Source: Erwinia phyllosphaerae
Lineage (GTDB): Bacteria; Pseudomonadota; Gammaproteobacteria; Enterobacterales; Enterobacteriaceae
DNA: 64,000 bases
Direction: 5' to 3'
Assembly (NCBI RefSeq): GCF_019132875.1
Contig: NZ_JAHSPF010000003.1
Span: 248,001-312,000 of the forward strand
Shown one piece after another: positions 43,914 to 55,288 of the stretch; position 1 is the stretch's first letter, and each line of letters opens with the position of its first letter. The position numbers and the translations under genes were made by a program. The notes under the pieces are model-generated. The model was not told where the DNA came from. It ran no database searches and saw only the letters and a list, made by a program, of their open reading frames with translations.

Positions 43914-44132
43914 TCAGTTGCGGCCTTTGAAAATCTTACCCGTCTCATCCTTATAAAATTTTTCTCCATTCAACAGTTTCTTAAAGGTTCGGATAAGTAA
44001 ACCGTTCGCAATAACATCAAATTTATATCTTACAAACCAACTGTCGATACGCGAGTAGTCAAGCCGAGGGGCCAGGAACAAGACTACATCTTCAACGCTT
44101 TCATTCTCGACCATACTTTTAATATCAACCAT
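43914..44132 (-). CDS. Probable immunity protein of the adjacent polymorphic toxin
   Basis: A 72-residue protein starting MVDIKSMVENESVEDV. It is soluble, with acidic helices and a basic C terminus. Its ATG lies inside the last 49 bp of the toxin remnant in another frame, the usual overlap of contact-dependent or Rhs toxin tips with their immunity genes. No family is recognised, so the immunity role is inferred from position and size. Codon use is AT-rich compared with the surrounding housekeeping genes, which supports horizontal origin. An in-frame ATG at 44144 is less likely. Confidence 0.5.
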   Translation of the reverse strand: MVDIKSMVENESVEDVVLFLAPRLDYSRIDSWFVRYKFDVIANGLLIRTFKKLLNGEKFYKDETGKIFKGRN

Positions 44133-44476
44133 TGGTATTCCCACTCTTCCTGCTTGTTTTGTGCCTCTATTGCTTCTGGCATATACAAAGGTTGCGTTTT
44201 TTCATCTACTTTATAATCTTCCAGCGTCGCTGTATGAGCGTTATTCCATATGTTTTTACCAACTTCATTATCAGGTACACCTAAAGCCCGATATCTTTCC
44301 AGTTCCCGAATTTCATGTGTATAAAATCGCTTGTCGATATCTGTTGCCTCAAGTTGGCCTTTTAAAATTTTCTCAAGGCGATCGACCATAATTTTATTCG
44401 CATCTGACTCACCAAATCTACCCGTATGCAGTTTGATCTTGTCAAGGCCCTGGGTGGCGATATATTCATCGGTACA
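44084..44476 (-). pseudogene. C-terminal tip of a CdiA/haemagglutinin-type polymorphic toxin, 5' truncated
   Basis: The frame is open from just after a TAA at 44477 to 44084, about 130 residues. It starts within a domain of the type ATQGLDKIKLHTGRFG, continues with MVDRLEKILKG and FYTHEIRELERYRALG, then WNNAHTATLEDYKV and PLYMPEAIEAQ. This resembles tips of large haemagglutinin-repeat or Rhs toxins, in which an F-Y-T/L-H-E helix and an AHxxxLxxYxV segment end near a Pro-Glu/Asp-x-Ile motif. An internal ATG at 44389 could allow a 101-residue product. The delivery part of the toxin is absent, so it is an orphan tip. Confidence 0.6.
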
Positions 44477-44631
44477 TTAACTGCGTGTTAGTCGCGAGCA
44501 CTTTTACCTGTGTAGTTAAATAATGTGAGCCATGACTATTTTCTTTCAAACTCATATGTTGAATAATGATTTTTTATATTTGGTAGTAAGCTTATGATTG
44601 CAGTGCAATGATGGAATGACTTGATAAAAGA

Positions 44632-44985
44632 ATGTCTATAATGACGCTAAAGTACTATTTCAAAAACTTGCTCTTTGGGCTGTTATGTTTAATTTCAAGC
44701 TATATTATATGGCGCGATAACAGAGGTCCTGTCTTTTTAGGTATTTTAGCTGCATCTGTGATAAGTTTTTTGCTTTTCCCTTTTGCTAAAAAAGCAATGG
44801 AAAACGTTGCGCTTTACCTGGTTCCTGAAGATTTTTGGCATAAAGGTGTTTTTATTGATATTCCTCAAAAAAGCACTTTATACATTTTTTATTATATTTT
44901 GTGCTTTGTTATAGCGGTGCCTGTTGGCCTGATTTATATATTGCATTTACTATTAAAAAAAGGTCATCCTGAAGATGACCTTTAA
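44632..44985 (+). CDS. Colicin E1-type immunity protein
   Basis: A 117-residue inner-membrane protein resembling the colicin E1 immunity protein: it begins with M-x-L-x-Y-Y-x-K-N-x-L-F-G-L and has three hydrophobic helices (about 10-27, 33-50 and 85-108), a FPFAKKAMENVALYLVPEDFW-type loop in outline and a Lys-rich end. Such proteins sit in the membrane and block pore formation by the cognate colicin. Start 44632 has only a weak AAAAGA; ATG 44641 would match the E1 start better. It faces a colicin 3' remnant on the other strand, 4 bp apart, exactly the ColE1 arrangement. AT-rich and plasmid-like in composition. Confidence 0.78.
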   Translation: MSIMTLKYYFKNLLFGLLCLISSYIIWRDNRGPVFLGILAASVISFLLFPFAKKAMENVALYLVPEDFWHKGVFIDIPQKSTLYIFYYILCFVIAVPVGLIYILHLLLKKGHPEDDL

Positions 44986-44989
44986 AAAA

Positions 44990-45163
44990 TCATACCCCCA
45001 GTAATTTGTTTACTTTTTCAACCTTTTCATCCGTGATTAATGCACTTATGATTGCCAGCATCAGTGCAAAACCAAAAATACCAGGTGAGGTGCTAAGCAT
45101 AATACTAAATACATGCGCAGTAAGCATAGATGCACCGAACCCTACACCCTTGATGTCACTAAA
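44990..45163 (-). pseudogene. Pore-forming colicin, C-terminal 57 residues
   Basis: The frame is open from 45163 to a TGA at 44990. The translation has GVGFGASMLTAHVFSIMLS then PGIFGFALMLAIISALIT and DEKVEKVNKLLGV, which matches the hydrophobic helical hairpin and the D-x-x-x-x-x-x-x-N-x-x-L-G-V/I tail of E1-type pore domains. It ends 4 bp from the convergent immunity gene. The receptor, translocation and most of the pore domain are gone. Confidence 0.72.
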
Positions 45164-45199
45164 TTAATTATGGATTTTTATTCATTATATTTAGTGGGA

Positions 45200-45307
45200 T
45201 TACCACACGCAATAGTTACTGGGGAGTGACGATCTTTCTTCGTAAATATGGAAACATTGGCCGTAAGTGCCATCACCTGGACAACCACCATAATTAAAAC
45301 CCGACAT
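45200..45307 (-). pseudogene. Colicin-like N-terminal start, 35 codons
   Basis: After GAGAGGG, an ATG opens MSGFNYGGCPGDGTYG. MSGFNYGG followed by a G-D-G-T turn is the start shared by many colicins, klebicins and S-type pyocins. The frame ends at TAA 45200-45202. It lies 37 bp upstream of the colicin C-terminal piece on the same strand, so together they are the two ends of one colicin gene after an internal deletion. Confidence 0.65.
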
Positions 45308-45602
45308 GATTTAGCCCTCTCTTTCGTTTAATATCCCTTTTCGTATAGGTTATTAATATTTTTTCAATAAAAATAATAATGAAGAAGCATTATAAAGCTG
45401 GTTAAAAATAATGTATTTACTAATGAGTTTCTGTGATCTTGCAGGTTTTTTTAGGCAAAAGGGTAATTTTGGGTAATGACCGGGATGTTGTGTTTATATT
45501 TTTTTAGAAACTGAAAAGCATTGCTGATTTAGAAAGGTATGATAACCAACCCCCAAGTATGCCCAATCATCGTATTAAAATTTTCGAATTTGCTAATAAT
45601 AA
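45308..45602. other. AT-rich region upstream of the colicin remnant
   Basis: About 300 bp, very AT-rich, expected to hold the colicin promoter. I looked for the usual paired LexA boxes and did not find a convincing one. No gene is seen. Confidence 0.4.
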
Positions 45603-45677
45603 GCCTGTTGATTTATCAGTGATAAACCAACAGGCGGCTCCGGAAAAAGTTTTATTACACTGGTATTAAAATTTTCG
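45572..45677. repeat. 15-bp direct repeats flanking a large hairpin
   Basis: GTATTAAAATTTTCG occurs at 45572-45586 and 45663-45677. Between them lies the inverted repeat 45603-45635 (GCCTGTTG with TTTATCA and its complement). The direct repeats could mark an old integration edge at the border of the accessory block, next to pth. Confidence 0.55.
45603..45635 (-). terminator. Possible terminator of pth
   Basis: A long stem (GCCTGTTG-x-TTTATCA and complement, one mismatch each side) about 55 bp after the pth stop; on the minus strand TTATTATT follows. Confidence 0.5.
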
Positions 45678-45690
45678 CACCAGAGCAGGC

Positions 45691-46275
45691 CTAACCCTTA
45701 AAGCTATGCAGTCGATTCATCGCTTTTAACCGATCTTCTTTCAGCCAGACCTCAGTACAGCGCGCCGCTTCGTCCACCGCGTTATCAATCAACGTCTGTT
45801 CTGCTGCCTGGGGTTTACCCAGTACAAAGCCAACCACCTTGTTGCGGTCGCCGGGATGACCGATGCCGATACGCAGACGATGAAAGTTCAGGTTGTTACC
45901 CAGCTTGCTGATAATATCTTTCAGGCCGTTATGGCCTCCGTGGCCGCCGCCCTGTTTAAATTTTGCCACGCCCGGCGGCAGGTCCAGCTCATCATGCGCC
46001 ACCAGAATCTCCTCTGGCGCAATCCGATAGAAGGTTGCCATTGCAGCCACCGCTTTGCCGCTCAGATTCATAAAGGTGGTGGGCACCAGCAGCCTGACGT
46101 CTTCGCCGCCAATGTTTAAACGAGCGGTATAACCGTAAAATTTACTCTCTTCTTTTAACGACTGATTGTGACGTTCAGCCAGTAAATCGACGTACCACGC
46201 GCCCGCGTTATGGCGCGTAGCGGCATATTCCGCGCCGGGATTGGCCAGACCGACAATCAGTTTAATGCTGCTCAC
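45691..46275 (-). CDS. pth: Peptidyl-tRNA hydrolase
   Basis: Essential enzyme that releases tRNA from dropped-off peptidyl-tRNA. It has 194 residues, like E. coli Pth. The start [20 protein letters not shown] is nearly identical in E. coli, with catalytic His22 (H20 in E. coli numbering). [11 protein letters not shown] carries the Asp, and [13 protein letters not shown] is the family signature. In E. coli ychF follows directly; here the downstream side is a hairpin and colicin debris. It is divergent from ychH. Confidence 0.97.
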   Translation of the reverse strand: MSSIKLIVGLANPGAEYAATRHNAGAWYVDLLAERHNQSLKEESKFYGYTARLNIGGEDVRLLVPTTFMNLSGKAVAAMATFYRIAPEEILVAHDELDLPPGVAKFKQGGGHGGHNGLKDIISKLGNNLNFHRLRIGIGHPGDRNKVVGFVLGKPQAAEQTLIDNAVDEAARCTEVWLKEDRLKAMNRLHSFKG

Positions 46276-46533
46276 TTGTTTGTTTTCCTAAAGGGATCCA
46301 CAGGGAAGGCGGCTAGTGTACTAAGAGCGGCAGCAGAACTCAAAACTGCGCGCGAGGTCACAATAGTTCACCGGCGTGATAATACGTTTTCGATAGAAAA
46401 ATCAATCTGCTGCGCGTAAAGATTTGTCAGACTTTTAGCAGTAAATGTGATCTGTTCCGCAACGAAGCGTTAAGCCATTGCATAAACTTATGGTACTAAC
46501 CGCACGGACGGCATTGACTTCTGGAGGTGACAA

Positions 46534-46818
46534 ATGAGACGTAAACATGTCAGTTTAACCGGTAACGCACTGATGGTGCTCGGTCTGGCAGTAGTGATAG
46601 CAGGGATCGGCTATGCGGTACTTAACCAGCTGCCGCAGCTTCATCTGCCGCAAGTTCTGGCCAATGCCGCAATTTTTGGCATCTTTATCGGCGCGCTGAT
46701 GTGGCTGATAGGCGCGCGTCTTAGCGGACGAGAAAAGATTACGGATCACTATTATTGGGTACGTCACTACGGTGACAAGCGCTGCCGCAGAGCGTCAGAT
46801 CATGGTCATCACCAGTAA
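46534..46818 (+). CDS. ychH: YchH family stress-induced membrane protein
   Basis: A 94-residue inner-membrane protein with two helices (about 10-30 and 42-62), LNQLPQ between them and the C-terminal YYWVRHYGDKRCRR pattern also found in E. coli YchH. It is reported in E. coli to respond to stress and CRP; a half-site-like TGTGATCTGTTCCGCA lies at 46447-46462 upstream. GGAGGTGA precedes the ATG. Its place between pth and prs is as in E. coli. Confidence 0.93.
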   Translation: MRRKHVSLTGNALMVLGLAVVIAGIGYAVLNQLPQLHLPQVLANAAIFGIFIGALMWLIGARLSGREKITDHYYWVRHYGDKRCRRASDHGHHQ

Positions 46819-46841
46819 TAAGCTGCACGAATAGTAAAGCC

Positions 46842-46875
46842 AAAAAAAGCGGGACGGTGTTAGCCGTCCCGCTTT
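46842..46875 (-). terminator. Terminator of prs (works on both strands)
   Basis: Perfect 12-bp stem AAAGCGGGACGG / CCGTCCCGCTTT with a 6-nt loop; the minus strand continues with TTTT. A further inverted repeat (GTTCAGCGCCC at 46878, complement at 46914) lies between it and the prs stop. Confidence 0.85.
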
Positions 46876-46940
46876 CTGTTCAGCGCCCCAACACTAGCGG
46901 GAAGCTGACGACAGGGCGCTGAACAGTCAGCGCCCGCCGA

Positions 46941-48902
<1,962 letters not shown>

Positions 48903-48906
<4 letters not shown>

Positions 48907-49520
48907 TTAACTGTCCAGCCATCCATTTTTAGCTTGATACGCTGCTCGCCTTCGCGCAGTTCCATATTTGAAGGCAGGGCAGGCTGCTGTTTTTCATCGT
49001 AGCCCTGCCAGGTAACGGCCCACTGCTGGCCGTCGCGGCTGTAGTTGACCGTGCGCAGGCGGTACTTGTCATCCAGTGAGTAGTCGCTGGCGTCACCAGG
49101 CAGGCCCATCATCCACTGACGCAGGTTGTCGAGTGGGATGTCCATGCCGGTAAGCTGCGAAATCATCTTTTCGGCATCGTTGCTGGTGTAGCGTTTACCT
49201 TTGTTATCGACCAGCTGTACCACGCTGCCCTGCGCATCCAGCTGCAGTTCGGTGCTGCCCAGCGGGTTGGTCAGCAGCAGACGGTAGCGATCCGGCGCGG
49301 TTTGCTGCCAGTTGAAGCGCGCGTATACTTTCTGTTTGTCAGAAAGGTAAGCAAAGGCGCCTCGCGTCTGGTATTGGGTAATTTTTTCCACGGCTTTTTG
49401 ATGCTGCTGCCATTGTGGAGAGGTCACGCTGGCGCCAGGCCCCTGCGGTTTATTAACGCTACAGGCTGCCAGCAGTATGCTGGCAAGCGGGAGAAGACGC
49501 ATCGTGCTCTTCATTAACAT
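48903..49520 (-). CDS. lolB: Outer-membrane lipoprotein receptor LolB
   Basis: Last component of lipoprotein sorting; takes lipoproteins from LolA and inserts them into the outer membrane. It has 205 residues. The lipobox LLAAC sits at about 16-20. [20 protein letters not shown] and [11 protein letters not shown] match E. coli LolB. Three in-frame ATGs (49520, 49514, 49502) precede the signal; none has a strong ribosome-binding site. It is the first gene of lolB-ispE-prs and divergent from hemA. Confidence 0.94.
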
Positions 49521-49744
49521 AGGGGATAGGCTCCTCAGACTCCGTTCAGGCGCTTTCGCGCAAATTAACCGTTTAAGCTAGCTACCGGGGAAGACGGCGT
49601 CAATGCTCAATTTGTCCTGTTTCGTGCTTAATAGCCATATCAATCGCAGTGAACGGCGAATGTGGCTTTTCTTGATCTCGCGCATCTTGTAGAATGCGCC
49701 TCACAAAACCCTATCAACAGTGGGATCTCCCAGACCTAATCACC

Positions 49745-50998
49745 ATGACCTTGCTGGCACTCGGAATAAATCATAAAACGGCACCTGTGGCTCTGCGTGA
49801 ACGCGTAACGTTCTCGCCGGATACGCTCGATCAGGCCCTTGACAGCTTACTCGCTCAGCCGCTGGTGCAGGGCGGCGTGGTGCTGTCTACCTGTAACAGG
49901 ACCGAGTTATATCTTAGCGTCGAGCAGCAGGAGAATCTGCAGGAGCAGCTGGTGAAATGGCTGTGCGACTACCATCAGCTCAGCGCCGATGAAGTGCGCA
50001 AAAGCCTCTACTGGCACCATGATAATGAGGCGGTCAGCCACCTGATGCGCGTTGCCAGCGGTCTGGATTCGCTGGTGCTGGGCGAGCCGCAGATTTTAGG
50101 CCAGGTGAAAAAAGCTTACGCGGACTCGCATCGCGGCCACACCATCTCCAGCGAGCTGGAGAGAATGTTCCAGAAATCGTTCTCGGTAGCCAAGCGCGTA
50201 CGCACGGAAACCGAAATCGGTGCCAGCGCCGTTTCCGTCGCCTTTGCGGCCTGTACGCTGGCGCGGCAGATTTTTGAATCGCTGTCGACCGTCACCGTAC
50301 TGCTGGTCGGCGCGGGGGAAACCATCGAGCTGGCGGCGCGTCATCTGCGCGAGCACAAAGTGCAAAAGCTGATTATCGCTAACCGTACCCGCGAACGTGC
50401 GCAGAAGCTGGCGGACGAAGTAGGGGCAGAAGTCATTAACCTGGCGGAAATCGACGCCCGCCTGGCAGAAGCCGACATTATTATCAGCTCTACCGCCAGC
50501 CCGCTGCCGATTATCGGCAAAGGGATGGTCGAGCGCGCGCTGAAGCAGCGCCGCAACCAGCCGATGCTGCTGGTGGATATCGCCGTGCCGCGCGACGTCG
50601 AGCCGGAAGTGGGCAAGCTGCCTAACGCCTACCTCTACAGCGTGGACGATCTACAGGCGATTATCGAAAGCAATATGGCGCAGCGTAAAGCGGCTGCGGT
50701 ACAGGCAGAAACTATCGTCGTGCAGGAAAGCGGCGAGTTTATGTCCTGGCTGCGCGCGCAAAGCGCCAGCGAAACTATCCGTGAATACCGCTCTCAGGCC
50801 GACCAGGTTCGCGCCGAGCTGGAAGAGCGCGCGCTGGCGGCGCTACAGCAGGGCGCGGATGCCCAGGCCGTCCTGCGCGAGCTGGCGCACAAACTGACCA
50901 ACCGGCTGATCCACGCGCCGACCAAATCCCTTCAGCAGGCCGCCCGCGACGGCGATGACGAACGCCTGCAGATTTTACGCGACGGCCTCGGGCTGTAA
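49745..50998 (+). CDS. hemA: Glutamyl-tRNA reductase
   Basis: First enzyme of haem synthesis from Glu-tRNA; reduces the aminoacyl ester to glutamate-1-semialdehyde with NADPH. ATG 49745 gives 417-418 residues as in E. coli, with catalytic Cys50 in [26 protein letters not shown] and the NADPH-binding [16 protein letters not shown] follow. No strong ribosome-binding site precedes the start; the open frame continues to 49694 but those codons lack homology. It leads the hemA-prfA-prmC run. Confidence 0.97.
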   Translation: MTLLALGINHKTAPVALRERVTFSPDTLDQALDSLLAQPLVQGGVVLSTCNRTELYLSVEQQENLQEQLVKWLCDYHQLSADEVRKSLYWHHDNEAVSHLMRVASGLDSLVLGEPQILGQVKKAYADSHRGHTISSELERMFQKSFSVAKRVRTETEIGASAVSVAFAACTLARQIFESLSTVTVLLVGAGETIELAARHLREHKVQKLIIANRTRERAQKLADEVGAEVINLAEIDARLAEADIIISSTASPLPIIGKGMVERALKQRRNQPMLLVDIAVPRDVEPEVGKLPNAYLYSVDDLQAIIESNMAQRKAAAVQAETIVVQESGEFMSWLRAQSASETIREYRSQADQVRAELEERALAALQQGADAQAVLRELAHKLTNRLIHAPTKSLQQAARDGDDERLQILRDGLGL

Positions 50999-51031
50999 CG
51001 TTTTTTACCTCTTTGATTACAGGGAACACCA

Positions 51032-52114
51032 ATGAAGCCTTCTATTGTTGCCAAACTGGAAGCCTTGCAGGAACGCCATGAAGAAGTTGAGGCGATGCTG
51101 GGCGATGCTGGCGTGATCGCCGATCAGGAGCGTTTTCGCGCGCTGTCGCGTGAATATGCTCAGCTGACCGACGTCAGCCAGTGTTTTGGCAGATGGCAGC
51201 AGAACCAGGACGATATCGCCGCCGCTGAAGAGATGCTCAACGATCCGGAAATGCGCGATATGGCGCAGGAAGAGCTGAAAGAGGCCCGCGAGGCCAGCGA
51301 GCAGCTGGAGCAGGAGCTACAGGTTTTACTGCTGCCGAAAGATCCTGACGACGAACGCAACTGCTATGTAGAAGTTCGTGCCGGAACGGGTGGGGACGAG
51401 GCCGCTATTTTTGCGGGCGATCTGTTCCGCATGTATAGCCGCTATGCCGAATCCCGCCGCTGGAAAGTGGAAGTGATGAGCGCCAACGAAGGCGAGCACG
51501 GCGGCTATAAAGAAGTGATCGCGAAAATTATCGGTGACGGCGCCTATGGCCGCCTGAAGTTTGAATCCGGCGGACACCGCGTGCAGCGCGTGCCGGAAAC
51601 CGAGTCCCAGGGCCGTATCCATACTTCTGCCTGTACCGTCGCTATTCTGCCGGAAGTACCGGAAGCCGAGCTGCCGGACATCAACCCGAGCGACCTGAAA
51701 ATTGATACCTTCCGCTCATCGGGCGCGGGCGGTCAGCACGTTAACACCACCGATTCAGCTATTCGTATTACTCACCTGCCAACCGGCATCGTGGTTGAGT
51801 GTCAGGACGAGCGTTCACAGCATAAAAACAAAGCCAAAGCGTTGGCCGTGCTGGGCTCACGTATCCGCGCGGCGGAAATCGCCAGACGCCAGCAGGAAGA
51901 AGCGTCCACTCGTCGTAACCTGCTGGGCAGCGGCGATCGCTCCGATCGCAACCGCACCTACAACTATCCGCAGGGCCGTATCACCGACCACCGTATCAAC
52001 CTGACTATTTACCGTCTGGATGAGGCGATGCAGGGCAAGCTGGATATGCTGATTGAGCCTGTGGTACAGGAATATCAGGCTGACCAGCTGGCCGCGCTGT
52101 CCGAGCAGGAGTAA
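51032..52114 (+). CDS. prfA: Peptide chain release factor 1
   Basis: Terminates translation at UAA and UAG. It has 360 residues. The codon-recognition tripeptide reads P-E-T at 188-190 (P-A-T in E. coli, P-x-T in the family). The GGQ motif at 233-235 lies in [11 protein letters not shown] and triggers peptide release after methylation of its Gln. The neighbouring prmC, whose start overlaps this stop by one base, encodes that methyltransferase. ATG has AGGGA upstream. Confidence 0.97.
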   Translation: MKPSIVAKLEALQERHEEVEAMLGDAGVIADQERFRALSREYAQLTDVSQCFGRWQQNQDDIAAAEEMLNDPEMRDMAQEELKEAREASEQLEQELQVLLLPKDPDDERNCYVEVRAGTGGDEAAIFAGDLFRMYSRYAESRRWKVEVMSANEGEHGGYKEVIAKIIGDGAYGRLKFESGGHRVQRVPETESQGRIHTSACTVAILPEVPEAELPDINPSDLKIDTFRSSGAGGQHVNTTDSAIRITHLPTGIVVECQDERSQHKNKAKALAVLGSRIRAAEIARRQQEEASTRRNLLGSGDRSDRNRTYNYPQGRITDHRINLTIYRLDEAMQGKLDMLIEPVVQEYQADQLAALSEQE

Positions 52115-52941
52115 TGGAAATCAGGCAGTGGCTTAAGGAAGCCGTTTCGCAGCTGGGCAGTGAAAGCCCAAAAAGAGATGCGGAAATTTTGTTGGAATTT
52201 GTGACCGGTAAGTCCCGCAGCTGGCTAATCGCCTTTGATGAGACGCCGCTGACGCAGGCGGAGCAGGAGCGCCTGGCCTCGCTGCTGGCGCGCAGGATCG
52301 ACGGCGAACCCATTGCATACCTGACCGGCGAGCGTGAATTCTGGTCGCTGCCGCTCAGCGTTTCCCCCGATACGCTTATCCCCCGGCCGGATACCGAACT
52401 GCTGGTGGAGCAGGCGCTGGCCCGTTTGCCTGCCGCGCCCGTCGCCATTCTGGATTTGGGAACCGGCACCGGCGCGGTAGCGCTGGCAATTGCCAGTGAG
52501 CGCCCCGACTGCCGGGTCACCGGCGTCGATCGTATTCCGGCTGCCGTAGAGCTGGCGCAGCACAATGCCCGGCGCCTTGGTATCACTAACGTCACCTTCC
52601 GCCTGAGCAACTGGTTCAGCGCGCTGGCCGACGAGCGCTTTGCCGTCATCGTCAGTAATCCACCCTATATCGATGAAGCCGATGAGCATCTGGCGCAGGG
52701 CGACGTGCGTTTTGAGCCGCTGAGCGCGCTGGTCGCGGCGGACGCAGGCCTGGCCGATATTAAAATCATCGCGGCTGAAGCGGGAAAAATGCTGCTGCCC
52801 GGCGGCTGGCTGCTGCTGGAGCACGGCTGGCAACAGGCGCAGGCGGTGCAGGCCATCCTGCGCGACCAGGGCTTTTCCGCCGTCGCGACCTGCCGGGACT
52901 ATGGCGGCAACGATCGCGTTACTTACGCACAAAAACCCTGA
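52114..52941 (+). CDS. prmC: Release factor glutamine methyltransferase
   Basis: Methylates the Gln of the GGQ motif in release factors 1 and 2 with S-adenosylmethionine. It has 275 residues: an N-terminal helical domain (1-75) and a methyltransferase domain with LDLGTGTG (113-120) and the catalytic NPPY (182-185). The ATG shares one base with the prfA stop, so translation is coupled to its main substrate's gene. Confidence 0.97.
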   Translation: MEIRQWLKEAVSQLGSESPKRDAEILLEFVTGKSRSWLIAFDETPLTQAEQERLASLLARRIDGEPIAYLTGEREFWSLPLSVSPDTLIPRPDTELLVEQALARLPAAPVAILDLGTGTGAVALAIASERPDCRVTGVDRIPAAVELAQHNARRLGITNVTFRLSNWFSALADERFAVIVSNPPYIDEADEHLAQGDVRFEPLSALVAADAGLADIKIIAAEAGKMLLPGGWLLLEHGWQQAQAVQAILRDQGFSAVATCRDYGGNDRVTYAQKP

Positions 52942-52955
52942 ATGAGGGAAAAATA

Positions 52956-53354
52956 ATGGCTGAATGGTACGGTTCTGTTAAGACACTGCATCTGCTGACG
53001 GTAACGATTACCGCCGCGATGTTTTTGCTGCGTTTTTTCTGGTTACAAAGCGGCTCGGCAATGCTGCAAAAGCGCTGGGTGCGCATTGTGCCGCATGTGA
53101 ATGACACGCTGTTGCTGCTTTCGGGCTTTTTGCTGGTGGCAATCACGCACTTTTATCCCTTTACACCGCAAGGTGCCTGGCTGACTGAAAAGCTGTTTGG
53201 CGTTATTATCTATATCGCGCTCGGTTTTATTGCACTCGGGCGCAAACCACGCGCGCAAAAAGTGCGCTGGATAGCTTTTATCGTGGCGGCCGCGACGCTG
53301 GTGGTAGTTTATCACCTGGCCACCACAAAAATGCCATTGTTGGGGAATGTATGA
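52956..53354 (+). CDS. sirB2: SirB2 family inner-membrane protein
   Basis: A 132-residue protein with four hydrophobic helices (about 10-30, 42-63, 75-95 and 104-123), close to E. coli YchQ/SirB2. The role is not established. It starts 14 bp after prmC (GAGGG upstream) and overlaps the next gene by four bases. Confidence 0.92.
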   Translation: MAEWYGSVKTLHLLTVTITAAMFLLRFFWLQSGSAMLQKRWVRIVPHVNDTLLLLSGFLLVAITHFYPFTPQGAWLTEKLFGVIIYIALGFIALGRKPRAQKVRWIAFIVAAATLVVVYHLATTKMPLLGNV

Positions 53355-54160
53355 CGTCGATAGCAACTGATGAAGACACAGCGACCCCGCTGTGCGAGGC
53401 GGTGATTGCGGCCACGCTGGCCATCCGTCCCGATTTTCCTGCTGAAGGCGTAAAAAAGCAGCTGGCGGCGCTGGTAGAAGAGGCTCGCGCCACGATCCCG
53501 GCGCAGCTGGAGCAGGACCTGCAGCTGGAGAAGCTGATTGAACTGTTCTGGCAGCAGTGGGGATTTGGCGGTGCCAGCGGCGTTTACCGGCTTTCGGATA
53601 CGCTGTGGCTGGATAACGTGCTGAAAACGCGTCAGGGCACCGCCGTGTCGCTGGGAGTCATTTTTCTGCATATTGCGGGACAGCTGTCGCTGCCGCTGAT
53701 GCCGGTGATTTTCCCTACGCAGCTAATCCTGCGTGCCGACTGGATTGACGAAGAGATGTGGCTGATCAATCCATTCAACGGCGAAACGCTGGACGAACAT
53801 ACGCTGGAAGTCTGGCTGAAGGGCAATATCGGCCCGGTTGCAGAGCTTTATGACGACGATTTGCAGGAAGCCGAACCGCAGCTGGTGCTGAACAAGATGC
53901 TGGACACGCTGAAAGCCGCGCTGATGGAAGAGAAGCAGATGGAGCTGGCGCTGCAGGTCAGCCAGGTACTGATCAATATGGACCCGGAAGATCCTTATGA
54001 AATTCGCGATCGCGGGCTGATTTTTGCGCAGCTGGACTGCGAGCACGTGGCGTTAAGCGATCTGACCTATTTTGTTGAGCAATGTCCGGAAGATCCGGTC
54101 AGCGAAATGATTAAACTACAGATTCACTCGATTGAGCAAAAACAGATCACGCTGCACTAA
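53351..54160 (+). CDS. sirB1: SirB1 family protein (transglutaminase-like, TPR)
   Basis: A 269-residue protein, YchA/SirB1 in E. coli. The N-terminal half is a transglutaminase-like fold (SLGVIFLHIAGQL, FNGETLDE), and the C terminus has TPR-like helices (MELALQVSQVLINMDPEDPYEIRDRGLIFAQL in outline). A Cys for catalysis is not evident in the usual place, so enzymatic activity is doubtful. It overlaps sirB2 (ATGA) and precedes kdsA by 31 bp in the same run. Confidence 0.92.
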   Translation: MTSIATDEDTATPLCEAVIAATLAIRPDFPAEGVKKQLAALVEEARATIPAQLEQDLQLEKLIELFWQQWGFGGASGVYRLSDTLWLDNVLKTRQGTAVSLGVIFLHIAGQLSLPLMPVIFPTQLILRADWIDEEMWLINPFNGETLDEHTLEVWLKGNIGPVAELYDDDLQEAEPQLVLNKMLDTLKAALMEEKQMELALQVSQVLINMDPEDPYEIRDRGLIFAQLDCEHVALSDLTYFVEQCPEDPVSEMIKLQIHSIEQKQITLH

Positions 54161-54182
54161 TCTGTATCCTTTTGAAGAATAA

Positions 54183-55094
<912 letters not shown>

Positions 55095-55113
<19 letters not shown>

Positions 55114-55136
55114 GTTCCGGCGCTGGCCTGCTGTTT
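55095..55136 (+). terminator. Strong hairpin terminating kdsA
   Basis: Perfect 15-bp stem AAACAGCAGGCCAGC / GCTGGCCTGCTGTTT with a 12-nt loop; the T-run is only TTT. Confidence 0.75.
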
Positions 55137-55194
55137 CCAGTCATCCCTTTGCCTTCCCGCCATGCCTGAACGTAGTGTTCACGACGCATTCTCT

Positions 55195-55288
55195 ACAGCA
55201 TCCTTGCCATCAGAGCATCACAGCATCCTTGCCATCAGCGCATTACAGCATCCTTGCCATTAGAGTATTACAGCATCACCGTCATCAG
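55195..55288. repeat. Tandem repeat, 25-bp units, at the chaA 3' end
   Basis: Three full units (55195, 55220, 55245) of ACAGCATCCTTGCCATCAG plus six variable bases, and a fourth partial unit (55270) that lies inside the last chaA codons. The array seems to have grown outward from the coding end. Confidence 0.88.

Noticed and set aside
45308-45602. LexA boxes expected upstream of a colicin gene
   Set aside because: Only CTGTGATCTTGCAG near 45432, which has the wrong spacing; no CTGT-N8-ACAG match.
49521-49744. tRNA or small RNA gene between lolB and hemA
   Set aside because: No cloverleaf or strong hairpin; ordinary divergent promoter region.
55195-55288. CRISPR-like array near chaA
   Set aside because: 25-bp units without spacers; simple tandem repeat.
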